Shown here in pieces: positions 1-5,354 of a DNA stretch of 5,758 nt (positions are counted from its first letter, which is position 1; each line of letters starts with the position of its first letter). Origin of the DNA: Candidatus Stahliibacteriota bacterium (GTDB lineage Bacteria > Hydrothermota > Tepidihabitantia > SM23-42). The notes under the pieces were generated by a model. That model worked only from the letters and a program-made list of their open reading frames with translations, was not told where the DNA came from and did no database searches. Location: assembly GCA_030670605.1 (NCBI GenBank), contig DAOVBK010000112.1, positions 1-5,758 on the forward strand. The letters run 5' to 3'. The translations under genes were made by a program, and so were the position numbers.

Positions 1-1248
1 ATGCCGTTTTTTTTGTTTGATATATTCATATATCGTGATGACTGCATAGGAGGCAAAGATGATGAGAAAGGGAATGATCGGTAGCCGGTAACGGGCATTG
101 ACGAAAAAAAGAATAAAGGATAGTGAATAAGTAATAGTGAATAGGTAGACCAGAGAAAGATCCTTTTTGCTTTTATATACATACCAGCAGCCAACAAGTG
201 CCAATGGTAGCAGGAGACCAAAAGGAAAATTGAGTAACGGGATAACAAAAATGAGAAACTTTAAGAATGTCAATTGCGCGAAGAAATATATATCCCGGTT
301 GTTTGAAATCTCGAAGCCATAGAAGAAGAGATACGCCTTGCGTAAGAAGAGCATAGCCGCCTTCACCGGATTATTCTTAATGAACGAGAGCCCTTGACCA
401 AGCCAGTACCGGTCGATCTCTGCGTTCTCAAGCTGCGTGCCGGTTGCCTGTTCAGCGAGGCGTTTTGCATCATAGAATCCGCCCCACCATGACTTTCGTG
501 TTCCCGGCACAATTGCCGTCATGCCATCAGAATGCGGGTTATTGCCGATATAGAAATTGGTGCCGGCTTGCCACGCAATCGGCACAAACGCACCGCTTAC
601 TACATAGTTGCGTATCGTAATCGGAAGGATGACGACAATCACACCGAGGACTGCGACCGGTACTGCGGTGGTAAGTTGCTTTCTCATTTTCCAGTACGCC
701 CAGAATGGTATGGTGAGAAGAAAGAACAGGACATTAGGTCGGGTGATTGCGGCAAGGCCCCAGACACAGCCAGTGACAAACCAACCCAGTTTTGTTCCCT
801 TTTCGCGTTGCACAAGTATGAGATAGAAACCGAGGAGGATGAGGAAGATGAGGACAGACGGTATGAGCAATTCGATATCAAAATAAATGAGAAGGGGATA
901 GAACGCAGTAGCAAACCCCGCAATAGTACCGATTTTTTTGTTGAACAGTTTTACGCCGATTCGCTGTGTGAGCACGCAGCGTCCTGCTCCGATCACGGCT
1001 TGTGCGACCCGTGGGATGATTAGATTGCTTCCAAAGAGTCGATAGAAGAGAGCAAGAAAATAGGGATACAGCGGTGCCCGAAAGAATGCATCGGTACCGA
1101 GCCAGCCTCCTTTAACGATCGAGACCGCCCACTCGTGATGGTACAGCGCATCCATGATTGGATAGTAGAAGAGCGGGTCGACATGTTGAAGCTGGACGAG
1201 GTAAACAATCCGCACAATGAGTCCGCACACGAAGATAACAATAATCAC
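1..1248 (-). CDS. PMT/ArnT-like family 39 membrane glycosyltransferase, C-terminus cut off by window edge
   Basis: The minus strand is open for 416 codons from GTG at 1248 to base 1 with no stop, so the 3' end lies outside the window. An in-frame TAA at 1258-1260 limits the start, and GTG 1248 is the first candidate after it; no Shine-Dalgarno precedes it. The protein begins in a membrane segment (about residues 2-20). The first loop has Asp33 in MDALYHHEW and a block WLGTDAFFRAPLYPYFLALFY (49-69 region), typical of the PMT_2 branch; the acidic residue of this loop is catalytic in the family. Further hydrophobic segments lie near 77-92, 104-145, 154-188, 195-214 and 319-410. A conserved NARYRLPIIPF block lies near 384-394. 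Known family members transfer a sugar from polyprenyl phosphate to a lipid or protein on the periplasmic side. Substrate is not readable. Many relatives continue with TPR repeats, which would lie off the edge. Family assignment is good; exact start is moderate. Confidence 0.88.
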   Translation of the reverse strand, partial: MIIVIFVCGLIVRIVYLVQLQHVDPLFYYPIMDALYHHEWAVSIVKGGWLGTDAFFRAPLYPYFLALFYRLFGSNLIIPRVAQAVIGAGRCVLTQRIGVKLFNKKIGTIAGFATAFYPLLIYFDIELLIPSVLIFLILLGFYLILVQREKGTKLGWFVTGCVWGLAAITRPNVLFFLLTIPFWAYWKMRKQLTTAVPVAVLGVIVVILPITIRNYVVSGAFVPIAWQAGTNFYIGNNPHSDGMTAIVPGTRKSWWGGFYDAKRLAEQATGTQLENAEIDRYWLGQGLSFIKNNPVKAAMLFLRKAYLFFYGFEISNNRDIYFFAQLTFLKFLIFVIPLLNFPFGLLLPLALVGCWYVYKSKKDLSLVYLFTITYSLSFILFFVNARYRLPIIPFLIIFASYAVITIYEYIKQKKRH

Positions 1249-1256
1249 GGTGTAGT

Positions 1257-1285
1257 ATTATACTGTTTGTGCAGAATGCTGTCAA
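1257..1285 (-). promoter_or_regulatory. Perfect-consensus sigma-70 promoter of the glycosyltransferase gene
   Basis: Read on the minus strand, TTGACA (1285-1280) and TATAAT (1262-1257) are separated by exactly 17 bp, a full match to the housekeeping consensus. Only eight bases (1256-1249) separate the -10 box from the GTG at 1248. The expected start of transcription is 1248-1251, and the only purine among those positions is the G of GTG. This predicts a leaderless or nearly leaderless mRNA. The -35 box begins one base after the T-run of the upstream gene's terminator. Confidence 0.85.
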
Positions 1286-1286
1286 C

Positions 1287-1316
1287 AAAAAAGGGGTGGC
1301 AGCGCCACCCCTTTTT
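1287..1316 (-). terminator. Rho-independent terminator of the sorting-domain protein gene
   Basis: A perfect 13-bp inverted repeat (1288-1300 with 1304-1316) has a GC core GGGGTGGC/GCCACCCC and a 3-nt loop. On the minus strand it is followed by six T (1292-1287). It starts 13 bases after the TAA at 1330-1332, so it ends transcription of the upstream gene. The stem is flanked by A and T runs on both sides, so it could work in either direction, but no plus-strand gene ends here. Confidence 0.93.
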
Positions 1317-1329
1317 CGACAATCGTAGG

Positions 1330-3549
1330 TTATTTCACGATCAGACTCTTCTTCGTAATCGTTCCGTCTTCAGTCGTAAGCGTGACAAAGTAGACACCAG
1401 CCGCGAGGTCGAGATCGGTTGTGTACTGGTGCATGCCAGGGTTCAGCGAGTTCGACACGAGCGTTTCCAGTCTTCTTCCGGTTGCATCATAGAGAATAAG
1501 ATTGGCCATGCTCGTATGCGGGAGCGTGAACCGGATGGCAATGCTATTGCGACTGATTCCAGCAACACTCATGCTCAATGCATCAGGCGTATAGTCGATC
1601 CACTCAGAAATGCCGCTCGGGTATTCCCTGATGTGCACACGGATCAGCCAGTCGCCACCGGGCGCACCGGTTCCCCACGTACCAGGGTCATTGTACCACC
1701 ACTGATAGGCACCCATATCGACTGCCGCATCACAGGCGAGTCCGGGCGTGTTCGGATAATCTGCCGGCTGGAACCATATCATGTAGATGTTGTCACCGGG
1801 GTTGAAGATGTTCAACAATGTATCGGTCGGGAATTTGTTCCATGCGCCGCGGACAATGGTTGTACCCATCCATTGCTGACGTATGTTGGTCGGCTGAGCC
1901 GCACCATCATAGAGCCGGAACGTTGAGAGGTCAGAACCTGGTGATGGCCAGGATGCATCCCAGAAGTATACGGCGAATGAGTCGACGTACACAGTATCGG
2001 GTGCAACAAACTGCACACCCCAGCCCCAATCGGCATAGTTCCATGCCCAAGCACTATTCGGTGCACCGTCATCCCAGTACAACCAGCTCGAGGTCGTTGA
2101 GGTCATTGCCATGGTATCATTGGCCGGATTCTGGTCACCAGCGAGAACTGTATACGCCATAACGTCATAGGTGACACCATCATCAGGACCAGCGGTCCAT
2201 GTTGGCCACGTAATGGTCGTATCAGCGCCTGGATCCAGAGTGACTGGTGTCGTCTGATTGTAGAGATTCGTACCTGCAGAATCGATCACAAAGTAGCAAT
2301 CAAATGTCTCTTGAGCGCCGCCATAGTTGTTATAGGTTGAGATCGGGTCAATATTTGAACCGGGCAGGATCGTCGCTGCTGGAGCGGCAATATCACTCGT
2401 ACCGACATCATGGTCTGCTGGTACATAGAATCCTACATTATCAAATGTTGCGCCATACAGCCAGCTACCACCATCATCATACTGGAAGGCGACCTGTATA
2501 CTATCACCTGTATAACCAGTGACATCCACAGAATCCCATGCTGGGCCAGTAGTACCACTATACGAGGCAACAACGTTCCAGCTGCCCCAACCGGCATCCC
2601 ATTCTCGTACCAGAACTTGCAGGTCATCATTCACAAGATAGAAACCCCACTTAAGAAGATCAAATCCAAGGTTTGCTACAACCGGAGACATGGCGGTATC
2701 GACAACCCATACACTTCCTGATCCCGCTGAGTCACTATCAATAATAAAGGCGCTATCACCAGCATCTGGCGGAGGTTGATAGGTCCAGAAGGCTCCACCA
2801 GGATACGTAGTTTCCACAACACTCCAGGCTGCTGGGAATGTTTGGCCACTGGTATGGGTCCATCCCTGCCAGCCATCCTCAAAGTCCCAGAAGTGGCCTG
2901 ACGGACCGCCAGCTGGCTCGACAAATGCGACGATCATCCAGTTCACATCAAAACCCATGTTCTGGATTTCATCCCAGCCACCAAGATTGATCCAGTCACC
3001 TTTGCCATCGATTGCTGGACCTGCATCACAGCTTGCAGGATGAGTGCCGGCAACGTGGGTACCTTCGACAGAGACCCATAGATCAGTTGAACCGTTAATG
3101 TCAATTGAATCAGAGAAGGGAATGAATACCCAGTCTTGCGCTGCGTTTGACGTATAGGGTTCTGTTAAGAGTACTGCACCCGGTGAAGTTGCTGTGCCTT
3201 CATCATAGATGTAAATATTATTACTCAGATTGCCAGTCCAGTGGTGAAACTTCATGGCAACCATTTTCCAGCCCGCATAGGGAAGGAGTTCATCAACCGT
3301 GAGCCTGATTGCCCACTCAAAAGTACCGCCAGCCGTGAGACCGATTGCATTGTCATAGATGAGATTGCCATAGTAGAGACTGTCATCATAGCGATACGTC
3401 CACTCAGGCATGGACTCGGCAGCCTCGATCGGCATGATCAGGACTGGGGTTGTGGAAAACGGATTTGCCGAGGGAGTCGCGGACACTGCATCTGCGGCGA
3501 ACACGGGTACTAATCCCATACATAAAACGAGTAACAGCATTTTTTTCAT
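1330..3549 (-). CDS. Secreted multidomain beta-rich protein with type IX secretion C-terminal sorting domain
   Basis: 739 residues, complete. Start ATG 3549 is fixed by AAAGGAG (3561-3555) five bases upstream and by a signal peptide (two Lys at 2-3, hydrophobic 4-17, likely cleavage after VFA at 18). Order of parts: beta-rich domain about 50-212; MAM/choice-of-anchor-J-like domain about 219-376 (DFEDGWQGW opening, YDDGGSWLYGATFDNV close); CARDB-like domain about 380-485; a second copy of the first domain type about 488-645; sorting domain about 658-739, with LILYDATGRR, LAAGVYFVTL and a KKSLIVK end. In the family this last domain directs export through the outer membrane by T9SS and is cleaved, leaving cargo on the surface or outside. 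No enzyme active site is recognisable, so an adhesive or structural role is only a guess. It is a single-gene unit with its own promoters and terminator. Sorting domain call is strong; the inner domain names are fold-level resemblance. Confidence 0.92.
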   Translation of the reverse strand: MKKMLLLVLCMGLVPVFAADAVSATPSANPFSTTPVLIMPIEAAESMPEWTYRYDDSLYYGNLIYDNAIGLTAGGTFEWAIRLTVDELLPYAGWKMVAMKFHHWTGNLSNNIYIYDEGTATSPGAVLLTEPYTSNAAQDWVFIPFSDSIDINGSTDLWVSVEGTHVAGTHPASCDAGPAIDGKGDWINLGGWDEIQNMGFDVNWMIVAFVEPAGGPSGHFWDFEDGWQGWTHTSGQTFPAAWSVVETTYPGGAFWTYQPPPDAGDSAFIIDSDSAGSGSVWVVDTAMSPVVANLGFDLLKWGFYLVNDDLQVLVREWDAGWGSWNVVASYSGTTGPAWDSVDVTGYTGDSIQVAFQYDDGGSWLYGATFDNVGFYVPADHDVGTSDIAAPAATILPGSNIDPISTYNNYGGAQETFDCYFVIDSAGTNLYNQTTPVTLDPGADTTITWPTWTAGPDDGVTYDVMAYTVLAGDQNPANDTMAMTSTTSSWLYWDDGAPNSAWAWNYADWGWGVQFVAPDTVYVDSFAVYFWDASWPSPGSDLSTFRLYDGAAQPTNIRQQWMGTTIVRGAWNKFPTDTLLNIFNPGDNIYMIWFQPADYPNTPGLACDAAVDMGAYQWWYNDPGTWGTGAPGGDWLIRVHIREYPSGISEWIDYTPDALSMSVAGISRNSIAIRFTLPHTSMANLILYDATGRRLETLVSNSLNPGMHQYTTDLDLAAGVYFVTLTTEDGTITKKSLIVK

Positions 3550-3693
3550 GTTTTCTCCTTTACTTTTTGATCAAATCATAGGGATACTTGATATAACATT
3601 GGGCCCTATCCCTTCTGAGCCTGCGCTTTCGTCCTCTTATCACCTCCTTTTTCTTCTGTAAAAACTTCATGATGATAGTACTGCATATGTTTT
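3550..3693 (-). promoter_or_regulatory. About 144-nt 5' leader of the sorting-domain protein gene
   Basis: This is the predicted untranslated leader from the proximal promoter to ATG 3549. It is strongly purine-rich on the transcript between about 3660 and 3600. It holds the functional RBS AAAGGAG (3561-3555), an orphan full-length Shine-Dalgarno (3650-3639), and an inverted repeat AGGGATA/TATCCCT (3580-3586 with 3607-3613, 20-nt loop). A competing 6-bp pairing ATAGGG/CCCTAT uses the same bases. I recognise no known riboswitch class. Confidence 0.45.
3639..3650 (-). promoter_or_regulatory. Orphan full-length Shine-Dalgarno sequence in the leader
   Basis: On the minus strand the 12 bases AAAGGAGGTGAT are fully complementary to the usual 16S rRNA 3' end. 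They lie about 90 bases upstream of ATG 3549, which has its own RBS. No ATG, GTG or TTG lies at a normal distance downstream. It could be a ribosome standby site, an mRNA-stabilising site, or a relic of a lost start. Confidence 0.5.
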
Positions 3694-3699
3694 ACAGAG

Positions 3700-3727
3700 A
3701 TTATATAGATAATCGATTATTTGTCAA
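3700..3727 (-). promoter_or_regulatory. Proximal promoter of the sorting-domain protein gene
   Basis: On the minus strand TTGACA (3727-3722) and TATAAT (3705-3700) are both perfect hexamers with a 16-bp spacer. The predicted start of transcription is near 3693. The spacer contains a perfect 12-bp palindrome ATAATCGATTAT (3709-3720), which is where a repressor operator could sit, although AT-rich sequence makes chance palindromes likely. Confidence 0.8.
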
Positions 3728-3803
3728 GTCTGAATTGCCGGATGTACTGCCGATAGTTCGATCGCACGTCGTGGAGGAAGCAGAGCATGCATAGATATAT
3801 ATA

Positions 3804-3832
3804 AGTATAGTGGGTTTTTGCGTTCTTGTCAA
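3804..3832 (-). promoter_or_regulatory. Distal minus-strand promoter upstream of the sorting-domain protein gene
   Basis: On the minus strand TTGACA (3832-3827) and TATACT (3809-3804) are 17 bp apart, matching 11 of 12 consensus bases. The predicted start is near 3797, about 250 bases upstream of ATG 3549 and 104 bases upstream of the proximal promoter. No terminator is visible between the two, so this is most simply a second promoter in tandem. It could instead make a short separate RNA. Confidence 0.65.
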
Positions 3833-3841
3833 TACCTCTCG

Positions 3842-3865
3842 TGACACGTACATATACGGATGTCA
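3842..3865. repeat. Imperfect inverted repeat between the divergent promoters
   Basis: TGACA (3842-3846) and TGTCA (3861-3865) form an inverted pair enclosing a second one, CGTA (3847-3850) and TACG (3855-3858). The inner pair is off-centre by two bases. It lies just upstream of the candidate plsC -35 box and just upstream of the distal minus-strand promoter, a suitable position for an operator. The arms are short and chance is a real explanation. Confidence 0.2.
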
Positions 3866-3882
3866 GTCGCACGCAAAAAATC

Positions 3883-3910
3883 TTGCAATACCAGCGATTT
3901 TGATTATACT
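3883..3910 (+). promoter_or_regulatory. Candidate promoter of plsC-ispH
   Basis: TTGCAA (3883-3888) and TATACT (3905-3910) are 16 bp apart and match 4 and 5 of 6 consensus bases. Only five bases separate the -10 box from the GTG at 3916, so transcription would begin at or just inside the annotated start codon. This would mean a leaderless plsC message, or a slightly later start such as GTG 3934. Confidence 0.4.
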
Positions 3911-3915
3911 GACGT

Positions 3916-4494
3916 GTGGGAATAACGTGGTTTGTGACCTGGGTATTCGCATTTTCGCTCTTGAAGTTTCTAACTGGTATTGAAATACATGGTTCGATCC
4001 CGAAACAAGGTGCATATATCGTTGTCTGTAATCACGTTTCCTTTCTCGATCCACTGGTTGTTGGTATCACCATATGTCGTGAGGTCCACTTCCTTGCTAA
4101 GTTACCGCTGTTCCAGTTGTCCGGATTCTTTACCTGGCTCATGCGGTCGTACCATGCAATACCGGTAACGAAGATGCAGGGGCTGAGAACGGCGATTAGA
4201 TTGTTGCGACGGGGAGAGGTTGTAGTGCTTTTCCCAGAAGGAACCCGGTCACGCATTGGCGAGATGTTGCCGTTTAATCCAGGCGTGAGTTATCTTGCGA
4301 TCCATCTCGGTATTCCCGTGATACCAGTCTACGTTGCACATTCCGATAAGAAATGCATAAGTCTTATCCTGAGAATAAATCAACTGAAGGTACGATACGG
4401 TACACCGGTATCTCCCGCCGGTTATACCTCAGAACGTGAAGACATTGAGCGTTTCGCTGCGAAGCTCAAAGAGGAGGTCCTGAAATTACGATGA
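3916..4494 (+). CDS. plsC: 1-acyl-sn-glycerol-3-phosphate acyltransferase (PlsC family)
   Basis: 192 residues, at the short end of the family. It should acylate lysophosphatidic acid at the sn-2 position to give phosphatidic acid at the inner membrane. Visible family blocks are the catalytic H(X4)D box NHVSFLD (His40, Asp45), the AIPVTK block (81-86), the phosphate-binding FPEGTRS block (106-112) and the IPVIPVYV block (133-140). A hydrophobic N-terminal stretch (about 4-19) can anchor it to the membrane. GTG 3916 is the first start after an in-frame TGA at 3910-3912. No Shine-Dalgarno is seen, so the start is uncertain, with GTG 3934 as an alternative. Its stop overlaps the ispH start as ATGA, indicating a two-gene operon with translational coupling. 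plsC next to ispH, often also with cmk, is a familiar arrangement. The family is certain; the acyl acceptor is inferred. Confidence 0.92.
   Translation: MGITWFVTWVFAFSLLKFLTGIEIHGSIPKQGAYIVVCNHVSFLDPLVVGITICREVHFLAKLPLFQLSGFFTWLMRSYHAIPVTKMQGLRTAIRLLRRGEVVVLFPEGTRSRIGEMLPFNPGVSYLAIHLGIPVIPVYVAHSDKKCISLILRINQLKVRYGTPVSPAGYTSEREDIERFAAKLKEEVLKLR
4471..4477 (+). promoter_or_regulatory. Distant ribosome binding site for ispH inside plsC
   Basis: GAGGAGG lies 13 bases before ATG 4491, longer than the usual 5-9. It sits within plsC codons for Lys-Glu-Glu-Val. With the ATGA overlap it suggests that ispH is translated partly by re-initiation of ribosomes finishing plsC. Confidence 0.45.
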
Positions 4495-5321
4495 AGATTT
4501 ACCGCGCACGTTATGGTGGTGTTTGTTTCGGTGTTAAGCGGGCAATCGAACTTGCCCTCGAAGCGGCAAAGAATACAAAACCGGTCTACTCTCTTGGACC
4601 ACTTATCCATAATCGCATTGCCGTTGACAAGTTACGCAAAAGAGGGATTATCACGGTTAACAAAATCACCGACATACGAAATAAAGGACGAAAGGTGATT
4701 ATCAGGTCACACGGTGTTCATCCCCGCATATTAGCGCGTTTACGCAGACGGGGGTTTGAGATTATTGATGCAACGTGTCCTCGTGTCCGGAGGGCACAGC
4801 GGTACGTACAGAAACTGATAAAGGAAGGCTATCACGTTGTCATTGTTGGTGAAAAAGATCATCCCGAAGTAAAGGGACTCATGGGGTATGCTGGTAAGAA
4901 TGCTGAGATATATTCAGAACAGATGAAAATCAAGAAGCGGAAGATCGGTGTTGTTCCTCAGACGACACTCGATCTCGGTCACTTCAATAGCGCAATCGCC
5001 CATCTGATGGAGAGGGTCATTGAGATGAAAATCTATAATACGATATGCATGGCAACAGTATTACGGATCAATGAGGCGGTACGGATTGTCGGCAAAGCGG
5101 ATGCAATGCTCATTGTTGGTGGCAAGAACAGTGCAAATACCGCACGGCTGTATCAAGTGTGCAAAGAGCACAAACCTTCCTACCATATTGAATCAGCTGA
5201 AGAGATAGCACTTGATTGGTTCAAAGATGCGAAGAGTGTCGGTGTGACTGCCGGTGCTTCAACACCAAGAGCACAGGTGGATGCAGTAATCAAATTCCTG
5301 AAGAAGAAGTTTCCGCACTAG
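4491..5321 (+). CDS. ispH: 4-hydroxy-3-methylbut-2-enyl diphosphate reductase
   Basis: 276 residues, complete and typical in length for the short form of the family. It catalyses the last step of the MEP pathway, reducing HMBPP to IPP and DMAPP with a [4Fe-4S] cluster in the cytoplasm. The three cluster cysteines are present: Cys12 (GGVCFGVKRAI), Cys96 (DATCP) and Cys186 (NTICMAT). Substrate-binding and catalytic residues are also present: His40 (LIHN), His74 (SHG), His124 and Glu126 (DHPEV), the QTT motif at 157-159, the Ser-Asn pair in GGKNSANT (210-217), and Ser257 in AGASTP. Start ATG 4491 gives the standard distance to Cys12. One oddity: after CMAT the usual Arg-Gln pair reads Arg-Ile (192-193), with the following EAVR shifted by one residue. 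It is co-transcribed with plsC. No intrinsic terminator is visible in the 33 bases after the TAG. Confidence 0.98.
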   Translation: MKIYRARYGGVCFGVKRAIELALEAAKNTKPVYSLGPLIHNRIAVDKLRKRGIITVNKITDIRNKGRKVIIRSHGVHPRILARLRRRGFEIIDATCPRVRRAQRYVQKLIKEGYHVVIVGEKDHPEVKGLMGYAGKNAEIYSEQMKIKKRKIGVVPQTTLDLGHFNSAIAHLMERVIEMKIYNTICMATVLRINEAVRIVGKADAMLIVGGKNSANTARLYQVCKEHKPSYHIESAEEIALDWFKDAKSVGVTAGASTPRAQVDAVIKFLKKKFPH

Positions 5322-5354
5322 AACAGCTCCTCTTTTGTCGGTCGTACAGGCGTG
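5322..5354. other. Short convergent gap without a visible terminator
   Basis: The 33 bases between the ispH stop and the stop of the opposing membrane-protein gene contain no hairpin plus T-run in either direction. Termination here may be Rho-dependent, or the two transcripts may overlap. Confidence 0.5.

Noticed and set aside
532..1023. 163-codon plus-strand open frame
   Set aside because: It is the complement of the glycosyltransferase coding sequence. The highly charged composition (runs of Asp and Glu) is the expected mirror of codons for hydrophobic membrane residues.
1020..1241. 73-codon minus-strand open frame, and the similar one at 684-923
   Set aside because: These are out-of-frame shadows on the same strand as the glycosyltransferase, whose own frame is open throughout 1-1248 and shows family motifs.
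1135..1926. 263-codon plus-strand open frame antisense to the sorting-domain gene
   Set aside because: It crosses the terminator, the perfect promoter and the start of the glycosyltransferase gene. It has Arg/His/Val-rich shadow composition and no recognisable domain, while the minus strand has a complete, recognisable protein.
2676..2924. Small minus-strand frames inside the sorting-domain gene (also 1812-2072 and 2433-2630)
   Set aside because: They lie in alternative frames of a continuous 739-codon gene, with no RBS and no recognisable domain.
3534..3549. Sorting-domain protein as a lipoprotein because of Cys10
   Set aside because: The residues before Cys10 (LVL) lack the small residue required at the -1 position of a lipobox; a normal signal peptidase I site after VFA fits better.
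3639..3650. Plus-strand ATCACCTCCTTT as the end of a 16S rRNA gene
   Set aside because: Only 12 bases match; the preceding sequence is not the conserved 16S tail. It is better read as a Shine-Dalgarno on the opposite strand.
3684..3686. ATG at 3686 (minus) opening a 26-codon frame in the leader
   Set aside because: It has no RBS, a compositionally unremarkable short peptide, and overlaps another equally short frame. Nothing distinguishes it from chance.
3863..4054. 63-codon minus-strand frame over the plsC start
   Set aside because: It is antisense to the N-terminal part of plsC, whose H(X4)D and FPEGTR motifs make the plus strand the coding one.
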